Positions 9,067-18,265 of a stretch of 64,000 nt of DNA are shown one piece after another. The position numbers and the translations under genes are program-made. Source of the DNA: Paenibacillus sp. AN1007 (lineage in GTDB: Bacteria > Bacillota > Bacilli > Paenibacillales > Paenibacillaceae); contig NZ_CP159992.1 of NCBI RefSeq assembly GCF_040702995.1, positions 2,195,501 to 2,259,500 of the forward strand, given 5' to 3'. Position 1 is the stretch's first letter. Every line of letters begins with the position of its first letter. A model generated the notes under the pieces. The model was not told the DNA's origin, searched no databases, and worked only from the letters and a program-made list of their open reading frames with translations.

Positions 9067-11838
9067 TTGTCTAAAACGAGAAGATTTACGATACGCTCCA
9101 AAATTGTTTTGGGCTATCTTGTAGTGGTTCTTTTATTTGGTGCAGTTCTGCTGGTACTTTCGGCCCAAATTAATGTGCTGCAGAAGGAAAATGACTTTAT
9201 CAGTCATCATGATCTGGATGTACATAATCTGACCAATGCGATTGAAAAGAATGTGCTGGATATGGAAACAGGGCAGCGTGGTTATATGCTTACCGGTAAG
9301 GAAAGTTATCTTGAACCTTATGATCAAGGGCTTTCTGAGTGGAATTCCAATTATGATCAGTTATATGCTCTCATCAGCGATAACCCGACACAGCAGCAGC
9401 GGCTGCAGAATATTAAGTCCCATATTACCCGCTGGATCGAGATTGCCGGTGAACGATCTGTAGAGCTGAAGAAGGAAGGGGACCAGAGCAAGGTTCTCGC
9501 TTTCTTTGCAACCGATCCAGGTAAAAACGAAATCGACCTGCTTCGTTCCCAGCTCGCCGACTTCCGCAGCACAGAGATTATGCTGACAGAAGCAAGGGTG
9601 ACGGATTTGGCGCACCGCAGCTCAACGCTGCTGACAATCATGTATACCCTGTGGGGCTTAATCGCAGCACTATCCATTGCCGCCGCTTTGATTGTTTCAC
9701 GCAATATTGTAAGCACGCTTCAAGAAGTGAAACAGACGATAAGTGATATTTCGAGCGGTGGAAACCTGAAACAGCGGATACGTGTGCGAACTCGGGATGA
9801 AGTGGCTGATCTCGGTCATGAAACGAATAAGCTGCTGGATGAAGTTCAGGAGCAAAATCAAATTAAGGACAAGCTTACCGGCATTGCTGCACTTTTGCAA
9901 AATCCAACGACACTGGAAGGGTTATCCCGTTTGTTCCTGAACGAGCTTGCTGTGATGCTGGAGATTCCGTACAGTGTGCTGTATTACTGGAAAGATAACC
10001 GACTGCTGCGTGTGGCTGCTTATGCAGGAGAGGGTGAGAAAGAACGTTCTCTCGGAAAAATATCACTTGCACCTGGCGAAGGGTTAGTGGGCCAAAGTGC
10101 GGTTGAGCAGCGAGTGCTGCGAATGAATGATTTACCCCAGAATTACATCCGGATCTCATCCGGGCTTGGTTATGCCTCGGCCAATTCACTCACCGTTGTA
10201 CCGATCCTGTTTGAAGGCAGGACCATCGCTGTTGTTGAACTGGCCTCGATGAAACCTATACCGGAGCGAGCAATGGAATGGATTAAGGAAATAGCGGTTA
10301 TTTTCGGTGTTTCACTGCATTCCACCGTTACACGGATGGAGCTGCAGCACCTTTACGATGAATCACAGGTCTTGAACGAAGAGCTGCAGGCGCAGTCGGA
10401 GAAGCTGCAGCTGCAGGCGGAGGAGATGCAGTCTCAGACAGAAGAACTGCAGATGCAGACGGAAGAACTCTATATGTTGAACGAACGTTTGGAAAGTCAG
10501 AAAGGCGCGGCTGAGAATGCAGCTCAGGAACTTGAAGTCGTTGCCGATCAGCTGCGGACCAGTTCGGGGTACAAGTCTGAATTTCTGGCGAATATGTCGC
10601 ATGAACTGCGTACACCTCTCAACAGCATGCTGATTCTGTCCGAGATTTTGGCTGAGAATAAACATCATCATTTGAGCAGCGAAGAGCAAAATTATGCTGC
10701 CGTGATTCACAGATCAGGTAAAGATTTGCTTCACCTGATTAATGATATTCTTGATCTGTCCAAGGTTGAGGCGGGACAGATGGAAGTCGAATTCGATGAT
10801 GTTTATCTCGATACGCTTTCCGAAGTGATGAATCAGTATTTCTTAAAGACGGCAGAGCAGAAAAAAATCGACTTTCGAATACAGCTGCAGAGTCCCCTTC
10901 CCGAAACGATTGAAACGGATGAGATGCGGCTGCATCAAATTCTCAGAAATTTGCTCTCGAATGCATTTAAGTTTACGAGCGAGGGTGAAGTTGCTTTGAC
11001 CATCTCACAGATGCGATTGTCTGACCCTGATCAAGCAGGTCGGGATACAGATGTGATTGCTTTTTCTGTAAGTGATACCGGAATTGGCATTGAGGAGAGC
11101 AAACTGCTCCAGATTTTTGAAGCATTCAAACAGGCTGATGGTGCTACCGCACGTAAATACGGCGGTACGGGATTGGGGTTGTCCATCTCGCAGTCACTTG
11201 CTTCATTACTGGGCGGCTCCATATCAGCAGCAAGCCGACCCGGACAGGGGAGTGTGTTCACGCTGTTCCTTCCTCTGCAGAGAGAGGGTGCGGCTGTCCA
11301 GGAGGAACCAAACTCCAGACTTTTCCTTCATGAAGCGGCAGGATCATTGGTAGAAAAACGAAGCATGTCTCCCTCAACTCAGACTGAGATGGACTTGAAG
11401 GATGGGGATATGCTGCTGACTCCGCTTGAGGCATCATTATTCAGCGATCGTCAGATTCTGGTTGTTGATGACGATATCCGTAACGTTTATGCGCTGGCGA
11501 ATGCACTGGAGCGATACGGCATGAATGTGGTTTCGGCTCAAAATGGCACGGAATGCCTGGAACTGCTGGAACAGGGAACAATTAAACCGGACGTTATTCT
11601 CATGGATATTATGATGCCGGAAATGGATGGATACGAAACAACCCGTCAGATTCGGGAGCGTCTCGGGCTGACACAAATTCCAATCATTGCGCTCACTGCA
11701 AAAGCGATGAAAGAGGACCGGGAGAAATGTATCTCCGCAGGAGCAACGGATTATCTCAGCAAACCGCTGAATGTCAAAGACGTACTGTCCCGGATGAAAT
11801 TATGGCTGAATCACACGAATGAGAAGATGGAGATATAA
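9067..11838 (+). CDS. hybrid sensor histidine kinase with CHASE3, HAMP, GAF, HisKA, HATPase and REC domains
   Basis: 923 residues. Order: cytoplasmic tail, TM1 (about 15-35), extracellular CHASE3 domain with the typical METGQRGYMLTGKESYLEPY motif, TM2 (about 190-210), HAMP, GAF (about 270-410), a glutamine-rich coiled coil of repeating LQ-Q-EE(L/M)Q units (about 435-500), HisKA with phospho-accepting His in NMSHELRTPLN (about 511), HATPase_c (NLLSNAFKFT, DTGIGI, GGTGLGLSIS), and a C-terminal receiver with Asp in LMDIMMPEMDG (about 847). TTG at 9067 is preferred: GGAGGG ends 6 bases before it. No output-domain regulator is adjacent, so the phosphorelay partner must be elsewhere. Confidence 0.9.
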   Translation: MSKTRRFTIRSKIVLGYLVVVLLFGAVLLVLSAQINVLQKENDFISHHDLDVHNLTNAIEKNVLDMETGQRGYMLTGKESYLEPYDQGLSEWNSNYDQLYALISDNPTQQQRLQNIKSHITRWIEIAGERSVELKKEGDQSKVLAFFATDPGKNEIDLLRSQLADFRSTEIMLTEARVTDLAHRSSTLLTIMYTLWGLIAALSIAAALIVSRNIVSTLQEVKQTISDISSGGNLKQRIRVRTRDEVADLGHETNKLLDEVQEQNQIKDKLTGIAALLQNPTTLEGLSRLFLNELAVMLEIPYSVLYYWKDNRLLRVAAYAGEGEKERSLGKISLAPGEGLVGQSAVEQRVLRMNDLPQNYIRISSGLGYASANSLTVVPILFEGRTIAVVELASMKPIPERAMEWIKEIAVIFGVSLHSTVTRMELQHLYDESQVLNEELQAQSEKLQLQAEEMQSQTEELQMQTEELYMLNERLESQKGAAENAAQELEVVADQLRTSSGYKSEFLANMSHELRTPLNSMLILSEILAENKHHHLSSEEQNYAAVIHRSGKDLLHLINDILDLSKVEAGQMEVEFDDVYLDTLSEVMNQYFLKTAEQKKIDFRIQLQSPLPETIETDEMRLHQILRNLLSNAFKFTSEGEVALTISQMRLSDPDQAGRDTDVIAFSVSDTGIGIEESKLLQIFEAFKQADGATARKYGGTGLGLSISQSLASLLGGSISAASRPGQGSVFTLFLPLQREGAAVQEEPNSRLFLHEAAGSLVEKRSMSPSTQTEMDLKDGDMLLTPLEASLFSDRQILVVDDDIRNVYALANALERYGMNVVSAQNGTECLELLEQGTIKPDVILMDIMMPEMDGYETTRQIRERLGLTQIPIIALTAKAMKEDREKCISAGATDYLSKPLNVKDVLSRMKLWLNHTNEKMEI

Positions 11839-11853
11839 AATACAACCTTGTTG

Positions 11854-11912
11854 AACCTATGTCAATGACAGCATGATGTGATGTTGTCGGCAGGCATAGG
11901 TTTTATTTTTTT
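11854..11912 (+). terminator. terminator of the hybrid kinase gene
   Basis: AACCTATG/CATAGGTT arms around a 33-base loop, followed by TTATTTTTTT. Confidence 0.65.
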
Positions 11913-12069
11913 CATGTAAGCTTATTTTTGGAAAATGATGTTATAATACTTAACAAATGAATGGGGTTATTGATTTGATTATCCCGTTTTTTGATTAAGA
12001 AATCTGAATAGATCCATTTTATGAAGAGTTTCCGTCTTTTTAATGTTAATTATATGGGAGGTCATGTCC

Positions 12070-13686
12070 ATGCAGCTTACCGTTCAAGAAGCTTTACAGG
12101 TATATCCGCTGTCCGAGGCCAAACTGGTTGCAGGCGGGGAAGGCACTTCACGAATGATGAAGTCTGTCAACGTCATGGACGCTCCTGATATTGCAGAGTG
12201 GATCAAATCTGGAGAGATGCTGTTTACAACTGCTTTTATGATGAAAGACAGTGAGACGGATGCGATCCGACTGATGCGGCGTCTGAATGAACGGGGATGT
12301 GCCGGTCTTGGCATCAAACTAGGACGCTTCTGGCAGTCCATCCCTGATGGTATTGTGGAGGAAGCTGACCGGCTTCGGCTGCCGCTGCTGGAGCTTCCGT
12401 TCCAATTTACTTTCTCCGATCAGATGAATGCCTTGTTTAGAGCGGAACATGAACGCAGTCATCGACTGCTGCACGAAGTGGTACGCAAACAGAAGAAACT
12501 GATGCAGTTTGCATTACAGCAGCAGCATCATCGTAATGTGTTTGCCGAAATAGCCCTAGTTCTCAACTATCCGATTGCAGTAATAGGTTCCCGCGGGCAT
12601 GTACTCTATGGCAGTGATGCAATGTCAGACAGCGCAGTTACACAGGGGTGGCCCTGGAGGTCAGTGATGCACCGGGTGAAATGGAATCAGGGGAGCTGTC
12701 ACCGTGTGCCAATCAAACAAAAGGACGAAGAGTACGGGTTCCTGCTCGTATACACAGAATCTGCCTTGTCTCTGCGTGCAGAGGAGGATTTGTTCCAGCA
12801 GGCGGCTGATGTACTCGCCTTCTATATGGATATGACTTACCGTGAGCACATCAATCCAACGGTTCAGGATGAGATGCGTACACTGCTTACCCAGTATGTG
12901 GACCAAAAATTGACGATACAGGAACTGATGACGTTAAGCGAAAATAAGGGTGTGCATCTCTTCCAGGGGACGTATCAGTGTGTGCTGACCACGCTTGAAC
13001 CGAATCTCTTCGCAGAGGGCAAGCTGCTTAAACAGATTCATCGTGAGCTGCAGTACAATCCGCTGATGCAGTTTACATCTGCCCAGCATTTTCAATTGAA
13101 TGAGGGAATCTTGTCCATCTACAGCTGTCCAACCGGCCGTGATTATGGGGAGGAGTTATCCGCTTTCCTGTTAAATCGGTTTGCTGACGTGTTCACCGCT
13201 CAAGACGTTAAGGGAGCACCGGGCCCGCGTTTCTGGATTAGTAAAATGAAGCACGAGCCCGTGTCGCTGCGCGAAGCGTACCATGAATGTCTCGACACAC
13301 GTCAGCTGGCTCACAGGTTTGGCATGAAGGACCGTGCCCTGCAGTTTGAGATGTTGGAATTTGCGTATGTGTTCCAGCATGTGCCGGAGCAAATTATGGA
13401 GAATTACTGCAATAAAGTGCTTGAACCGCTGCTCACAAGAGATGGTGATCCCAATCAGGTACTTATGAACACATTGGAGTCATTTATTGAAAATGACGGG
13501 TTAATTAACGAAGCGGCCAAACAGCTCTATGTGCATCGCAACACGGTAACCTACCGTATGGAGAAAATCGGAAGTTTGCTGCAGATGGATTTCAAGAAGA
13601 CCAACGATTTGCTTAAATTAAAACTGGTTTTCACCTTCCGTAAATTTGTGCAGGAGAAGACGCCTTCGGTCCGAGTTCGAATGTAA
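12070..13686 (+). CDS. pucR: PucR family transcriptional regulator of purine catabolism
   Basis: A 538-residue regulator with the N-terminal PucR domain (VMDAPDIAEWIKSGEMLFTTAF is the typical core) and a C-terminal PucR-type helix-turn-helix (INEAAKQLYVHRNTVTYRMEKI). In Bacillus subtilis PucR activates purine-degradation operons in response to allantoin-type intermediates under nitrogen limitation. Here it lies directly upstream, same strand, of a full set of purine genes. Three in-frame ATGs occur; the one at 12070 has GGGAGG 8 bases upstream, whereas the one at 12064 is too close. Confidence 0.88.
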   Translation: MQLTVQEALQVYPLSEAKLVAGGEGTSRMMKSVNVMDAPDIAEWIKSGEMLFTTAFMMKDSETDAIRLMRRLNERGCAGLGIKLGRFWQSIPDGIVEEADRLRLPLLELPFQFTFSDQMNALFRAEHERSHRLLHEVVRKQKKLMQFALQQQHHRNVFAEIALVLNYPIAVIGSRGHVLYGSDAMSDSAVTQGWPWRSVMHRVKWNQGSCHRVPIKQKDEEYGFLLVYTESALSLRAEEDLFQQAADVLAFYMDMTYREHINPTVQDEMRTLLTQYVDQKLTIQELMTLSENKGVHLFQGTYQCVLTTLEPNLFAEGKLLKQIHRELQYNPLMQFTSAQHFQLNEGILSIYSCPTGRDYGEELSAFLLNRFADVFTAQDVKGAPGPRFWISKMKHEPVSLREAYHECLDTRQLAHRFGMKDRALQFEMLEFAYVFQHVPEQIMENYCNKVLEPLLTRDGDPNQVLMNTLESFIENDGLINEAAKQLYVHRNTVTYRMEKIGSLLQMDFKKTNDLLKLKLVFTFRKFVQEKTPSVRVRM

Positions 13687-13785
13687 AAGATTGCCGCATG
13701 CTGGTCATACTCGTACGGTTGGTCATGTGCACACTGCATATATGCTTCAGTCTTAAAGCATGTATTTTTGAATTGAAATGTCTTC

Positions 13786-13822
13786 AATAACCGCACTTTC
13801 ATAATGATGAAGTGCGGTTATT
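13786..13822 (+). terminator. 13-bp perfect inverted repeat after pucR (terminator or operator)
   Basis: The arms AATAACCGCACTT and AAGTGCGGTTATT are perfect complements around an 11-base loop. The following T tract is poor, so it may be a bidirectional terminator or a regulatory hairpin in front of the purine operon. Confidence 0.5.
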
Positions 13823-13984
13823 TAACATGAAAAGCATATTTGAAAGGTAAACTTCCGTGCACAAAGAACAATCTATTCGTTTCATGTTAGGTTATATTAC
13901 AATTTTGCGCAGATATTGTTGCCGCAGATGAGGATGATGCTTATTATAAGGAACAATCATCGATAAGAGACCGGGGGGATTAAC

Positions 13985-14515
13985 ATGAGTAATCTGATAA
14001 ATCTGGTTAACAGCTGGTCTAAACTCCAATTCGAACAGACATTTGGCCCTTTATTCGAACAATCCGCGTGGATTGCAGCACGCTCCGCCGTGCTTCGGCC
14101 GTTCTCTTCCTTCGAAGAGATGATGCAGGCTATGACACGACAGGTACTTGCCTCGGGCCAAGAAGAGAAGCTGGAACTGCTGCGCAAGCACCCGGATCTT
14201 GGAGCGAGAGTCAGTATGAGCAGCAGCTCAGTTCGGGAGCAGACCGGTGCCGGCCTTGATTCACTTTCACTTGAACAATATAACGAGCTGCAGCAGTTGA
14301 ATCGCAGTTATACAGCGCAGTTTGGATTTCCTTTCATATTGGCGGTGAAGGGTCATACGGCCGAGTCCATTCTGGAATCGATGCGCGACCGACAGGCAAG
14401 GAGTCTGCAGGAGGAATTCGAGACCGCATTTAATGAGGTATTCAAAATAGCCGAGATCCGGCTGCAGCAGTGGCTTAAAGAGCAGGAACAGCATACAGGT
14501 CTTCATGGAATTTAA
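13985..14515 (+). CDS. uraD: OHCU decarboxylase (2-oxo-4-hydroxy-4-carboxy-5-ureidoimidazoline decarboxylase)
   Basis: 176 residues. It catalyses the last step from urate to (S)-allantoin. The catalytic His is in KHPDLG (H69) and the conserved Glu in REQTGAGL (E85); FPFILAVKG is the substrate-loop signature. In B. subtilis this domain is fused to urate oxidase in PucL; here it stands alone and no uricase domain follows. An AAGAGACCGGGGGG stretch precedes the ATG. First gene of the operon that continues to the iron-sulfur subunit at 22087. Confidence 0.9.
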   Translation: MSNLINLVNSWSKLQFEQTFGPLFEQSAWIAARSAVLRPFSSFEEMMQAMTRQVLASGQEEKLELLRKHPDLGARVSMSSSSVREQTGAGLDSLSLEQYNELQQLNRSYTAQFGFPFILAVKGHTAESILESMRDRQARSLQEEFETAFNEVFKIAEIRLQQWLKEQEQHTGLHGI

Positions 14516-14533
14516 AGAGATGGGGGATGTCTG

Positions 14534-14911
14534 ATGCAGCCAAACGCAGGCCGAATTACTACCCATGTGCTGGATACATCCAAAGGTGCTCCTGCCGCAG
14601 GGATGCAGATCGAACTGTATTTCATAAAAGGTTCGGGCAAAGAGGAGTCCAATATCCAAGTCGCAGCATCGTGGACCAACTCGGAAGGACGTCTGGATTC
14701 GCCTCTGCTTCATGATGGAAAGCTGACAGAGGGGGAATACGAACTGCGTTTCCATGTTGACCGATATTATGCACAAAGCGTTCATGCAGAACAGAACCCT
14801 GTTTTGTGGACAGTGGTGCCCATTCGTTTTGCCGTATTGGATGCCCGAAGTCATTATCATATTCCATTACTGATTGCTCCAGGGGGGTACAGCACATATC
14901 GGGGAAGCTGA
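14534..14911 (+). CDS. pucM: 5-hydroxyisourate hydrolase (transthyretin-related)
   Basis: 125 residues, a transthyretin-like fold enzyme that hydrolyses 5-hydroxyisourate to OHCU. The family marks are all present: THVLDTSKGAPAAG at the N-terminus, Arg in YELRFHVDRY, HYHIPLLIAPGGYSTYRGS at the C-terminus with the terminal YRGS tetrapeptide. An 18-base gap separates it from the upstream OHCU decarboxylase; GGGGGA precedes the ATG. It and uraD act right after urate oxidase, which is not in this window. Confidence 0.93.
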   Translation: MQPNAGRITTHVLDTSKGAPAAGMQIELYFIKGSGKEESNIQVAASWTNSEGRLDSPLLHDGKLTEGEYELRFHVDRYYAQSVHAEQNPVLWTVVPIRFAVLDARSHYHIPLLIAPGGYSTYRGS

Positions 14912-14975
14912 TCATGATGGACTAGCGAATAAATAAAGCAGTCAGACAAGATGGAACCGGATAGGGGAGATTCAC

Positions 14976-16337
14976 ATGGGAACGCTGCTGCTCAAAGGCG
15001 CGCGATTAGTCACAATGAATGCAGAAGAAGACGTATTTACGGGAGATCTGCTCATTGAAGATAACAAAATCAAGGACATTGCAGTGCATATCGATGAGAT
15101 GCTGGCGGATCAAGTTATTGATGCGCATGGAAAAGTGCTGCTGCCTGGATTTGTCCAGACGCATATTCATCTGTGCCAGACGCTGTTTCGCGGCCGTGCG
15201 GACGATATGGAGCTGATGGACTGGCTTCGCCAGCGCATTTGGCCGCTGGAAGCGGCACATGATGAGGAATCCATATATTACTCTGCCATGCTTGGCATCG
15301 GCGAATTGATCTCCAGCGGTACAACGACGATTCTGGATATGGAGACGGTTCATCATACAGAATCGGCTTTCCAAGCGATGGCACAGAGCGGTATTCGGGT
15401 GATCTCTGGCAAAGTGATGATGGATCACGGGGACGAGGTTCCTGAACCTCTGCGTGAGAATACCCAAGAGTCGCTGCAGCAAAGCGTGGATTTGCTGGAA
15501 AAGTGGAATGGATTCGGCGGAGGCCGCATTCAATATGCTTTCTGTCCACGATTTGTTGTTTCCTGCACAGAGGAATTGCTGATGGAGGTGCGAGACCTCT
15601 CCAACCAATATCATGTAAAGGTCCATACCCATGCCTCCGAGAATCGTGGAGAGATCGAACTGGTGGAACATGAACGAGGTATGCGCAACATTATCTACCT
15701 GGATCATATCGGGCTGGCTACTCCCCGGCTCGTGCTTGCGCATTGTGTGTGGCTGAGTGAGGAAGAAAAGGAGATTATCCGCAAACGCGGGGTCAAAGTA
15801 ACCCACTGTCCCGGTTCTAATATGAAGCTTTCCTCGGGAGTTGCGGAAATTCCCGATCTGCTGAACCGGCAGATTGCAGTAGGTATTGGTGCAGACGGTG
15901 CTCCGTGTAATAACAATCTGGATATGTTTCAGGAGATGCGTATGACAGCATTGATTCAGAAAGTACCGCATGGTCCTACGGTGATGGATGCCAGAACAGT
16001 ACTGCGCATGGCAACGATGGGCGGAGCCGAGGTATTGGGAATGTCCAGAGAAATCGGCAGTCTTGAAGCGGGTAAGAAGGCAGATCTGCTGCTGCTGGAC
16101 CTCGATGATTTTCACACATACCCGTCCTACGAGACGGATATTTATTCCCGCATCGTGTATTCGGCAACCCGCAGCTGCGTGGACACAGTCATTATTGATG
16201 GAAACATCGTACTGAGCAATCGTAAAATCCAAACCATTGACCGCAGTATCGTTCTGAGAGAGTCGGATAAAAGCATTGCCCGACTGATGAAACGTATGCA
16301 GCTCGACCATAGGAAGAGATCTGTCCCGTTTCATTGA
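14976..16337 (+). CDS. amidohydrolase, probable (amino)purine deaminase of the TrzA/AtzA family
   Basis: 453 residues of the metal-dependent amidohydrolase superfamily: VLLPGFVQTHIHLCQTLFRG (metal-binding HxH), VHTHASEN, VLAHCVWL (metal His) and GIGADGAPCNNNLDM (metal Asp). The TrzA/AtzA branch includes guanine, 8-oxoguanine and 5'-deoxyadenosine/SAH deaminases. Its position inside a purine operon makes guanine deaminase (giving xanthine for the dehydrogenase encoded downstream) the most economical guess, but the sequence alone does not settle the substrate. GGGGAG precedes the ATG. Confidence 0.75.
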   Translation: MGTLLLKGARLVTMNAEEDVFTGDLLIEDNKIKDIAVHIDEMLADQVIDAHGKVLLPGFVQTHIHLCQTLFRGRADDMELMDWLRQRIWPLEAAHDEESIYYSAMLGIGELISSGTTTILDMETVHHTESAFQAMAQSGIRVISGKVMMDHGDEVPEPLRENTQESLQQSVDLLEKWNGFGGGRIQYAFCPRFVVSCTEELLMEVRDLSNQYHVKVHTHASENRGEIELVEHERGMRNIIYLDHIGLATPRLVLAHCVWLSEEEKEIIRKRGVKVTHCPGSNMKLSSGVAEIPDLLNRQIAVGIGADGAPCNNNLDMFQEMRMTALIQKVPHGPTVMDARTVLRMATMGGAEVLGMSREIGSLEAGKKADLLLLDLDDFHTYPSYETDIYSRIVYSATRSCVDTVIIDGNIVLSNRKIQTIDRSIVLRESDKSIARLMKRMQLDHRKRSVPFH

Positions 16338-16387
16338 TCCCTTAGTCTGGTTTCATTGATCCTTTATGATGGAAGGCGGCGGTTCAA

Positions 16388-17491
16388 ATGGAAATGCATG
16401 ATCTGTGTGTCATTGCAGTCCGGGAAACACGAAGTGTGCTCGCTACTGTCATCAAGGTTGAGGGGCATGCGTACCGCAAGCAGGGAGTCTCGATGCTGCT
16501 TACGGAGGGCGGCAGCATGTACGGCAGTATCAGTCCGGGCTGTCTGGAGGATGATCTTCTGGCGCGGGTGGGCCGGGTGCTGGAATCGGAGACGATGGAA
16601 TTAGCTTCGTATGACATGCGTCCCGAGGATGACTTGTCCTGGGGCGAAACGATCGGCTGCGGTGGTCTTGTCATCGTATTGCTGGAGCCTGTCATCCGGG
16701 AGTTGAGATTCGTTATGCAGCAGATGCAGTGCTTTTTTGATGCAGGAGAAACGGTTTCTTTTACCAGGTCCTTCGATGAAGGCTCCCTTCACGTTAAATA
16801 CGACTTGGCAAGAATAAAGCCAGGCCAAGTAAATTTCAGTACACAGAAAGATTTCACTATACAGAAAGAAAAACCTGAAATGTTTAGAAAACAACATCTG
16901 TCACTGCTTTCGCCTAAGGGACATCAGGCAGAGACATGGAATTTTCCTCTACAGATCATGGCGCTCTATAGACCTAAACCGCGTTTGATTATCATCGGAG
17001 CAGGTAATGACGTTATCCCTGTTGCACGGCTGTCTCAATCTGCCGGATTCCGTGTCGTTATAGCGGACTGGCGGGCATCGTTATGTACATCAGAACGTTT
17101 TCCTGAAGCAGAGCTGGTGCAGGGTTTCCCGCGGGAGTTTTTCGCGCAGCTGTGCATCGATGAGCAGGATTACATCATCCTGATGAGCCACCAGTTCCTG
17201 CGAGAACGCGAAATGTTAGAACTGCTCACGGGCAGCAAATATGCCTATCTCGGTATTATGGGTTCACGTACCCGGACAGCTCGTCTGCTCGAAGGACTAA
17301 CACCACCAGAACATGTGCATAGTCCAGTTGGTATGCCCATCGGTGCAGACGGACCGGAGGAAATTGCGATCAGCATTGCTTCGGAACTGATTGCATGCAG
17401 ACGTAAGAGAAATTCAGAGTTTCCCGAATTAATGACAGGTAAAAGGAGCGGCGTCTATGCAAACGACAGGTATCCTTCTGGCGGCTGGTAG
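16388..17491 (+). CDS. pucA: XdhC/CoxI family protein, xanthine dehydrogenase maturation factor
   Basis: 367 residues. N-terminal XdhC/CoxI domain (TRSVLATVIKVEGHAYRKQG, then SISPGCLEDDL and IGCGG) and C-terminal Rossmann-like domain (RLIIIGAGNDVIPVARL, IMGSRTRTARL, PIGADGPEEIAISIASELI). Members bind the molybdenum cofactor and help its sulfuration and insertion into xanthine dehydrogenase. The 3' end overlaps the next gene by 35 bases, indicating coupling. Equivalent to PucA of B. subtilis by position and sequence pattern. Confidence 0.87.
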   Translation: MEMHDLCVIAVRETRSVLATVIKVEGHAYRKQGVSMLLTEGGSMYGSISPGCLEDDLLARVGRVLESETMELASYDMRPEDDLSWGETIGCGGLVIVLLEPVIRELRFVMQQMQCFFDAGETVSFTRSFDEGSLHVKYDLARIKPGQVNFSTQKDFTIQKEKPEMFRKQHLSLLSPKGHQAETWNFPLQIMALYRPKPRLIIIGAGNDVIPVARLSQSAGFRVVIADWRASLCTSERFPEAELVQGFPREFFAQLCIDEQDYIILMSHQFLREREMLELLTGSKYAYLGIMGSRTRTARLLEGLTPPEHVHSPVGMPIGADGPEEIAISIASELIACRRKRNSEFPELMTGKRSGVYANDRYPSGGW

Positions 17492-18113
17492 AAGCTGCAG
17501 GCTCGGCCGCGATAAACTTGCGGTAATGATGCCGGATGGAAGAGCACTTGCAGCCTGGACACTGCAGGCGGCTCTGAATGCTTCTCTTGATCAGATTATC
17601 TGTGTGGTTAAGCCGGAAGATTCCCTTGAATGGTTGCCTGCCGAGTGGCTTCGTACAGCAGCCCGCGCGTATCATCCTGACAACAGATTACGAATTGTAG
17701 TATGCAGAGATCATGCCGGCGGTATGGCCAACTCGCTGCATTGCGGTGTATCGGCAGCTATGGATTATAGGCCGCAGGGTGTGTTGATGCTGATGGCCGA
17801 TCAGCCCCTTATAACAGCTCAGGACATGAATCGTGTCACGACAGCGCTGGCTTCTCACCCGCTGTGTGATTATGCTGCGGCTGCGGACTTGAACGATCGG
17901 AGCGGTAAACCACCGGTTGCTTTTCGCTCACATATGTTTGGTCCGCTGCTGTCCCTTCGTGGAGATGAAGGAGCCCGCAGGATACTTTGTAACGCGAAGT
18001 ATCAAGGTATACAAGTGTCGTTACCTCAAGAGAGCTTCTGGGATGCAGATACAGAGCCGCAGGTGCAGCAGATTCTGAATTATGCAGAAAAACGGATGTG
18101 GAGAGAGGCATAA
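17457..18113 (+). CDS. pucB: MobA/MocA-like nucleotidyltransferase for molybdenum cofactor
   Basis: 218 residues. N-terminal GILLAAGRSCRLGRDKL is the nucleotide-binding signature of MobA-like cytidylyl/guanylyltransferases, with MLMADQPL as the metal-binding Asp motif and KPPVAF later. It probably makes the dinucleotide form of the molybdenum cofactor used by the dehydrogenase. AAAGGAG lies 9-10 bases before the ATG, within the 3' end of the upstream gene. Its last codons and stop lie inside the first unit of a 27-bp tandem repeat. Confidence 0.83.
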   Translation: MQTTGILLAAGRSCRLGRDKLAVMMPDGRALAAWTLQAALNASLDQIICVVKPEDSLEWLPAEWLRTAARAYHPDNRLRIVVCRDHAGGMANSLHCGVSAAMDYRPQGVLMLMADQPLITAQDMNRVTTALASHPLCDYAAAADLNDRSGKPPVAFRSHMFGPLLSLRGDEGARRILCNAKYQGIQVSLPQESFWDADTEPQVQQILNYAEKRMWREA

Positions 18114-18175
18114 TACTGCGGGATGTGGAGAGAGGCATAATACTGCGGGATGTGGAGAGAGACCATAATACTGCT
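18094..18175 (+). repeat. 27-bp tandem repeat, three copies, spanning the pucB stop codon
   Basis: Units at 18094-18120, 18121-18147 and 18148-18175. The first two are identical; the third has a one-base insertion/substitution near GAGACC and ends in T. Each begins GGATGTGGAGAGAGGCATAA, so each carries an in-frame copy of the gene's last codons and TAA, but only the first is translated. Confidence 0.95.
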
Positions 18176-18265
18176 GTGTGTCTGTACAGTTAGCCTCTAC
18201 AGCCTTGGGTCACTTGGTATGTGACCACAACAAACAGAATATGCTGCTGAAAAGGAGGAGGAGCT

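Noticed and set aside
15006..16334. 442-codon open frame opposite the amidohydrolase gene
   Set aside because: It mirrors the real gene on the other strand, has a Cys/His-rich composition unlike a protein, and no ribosome binding site.
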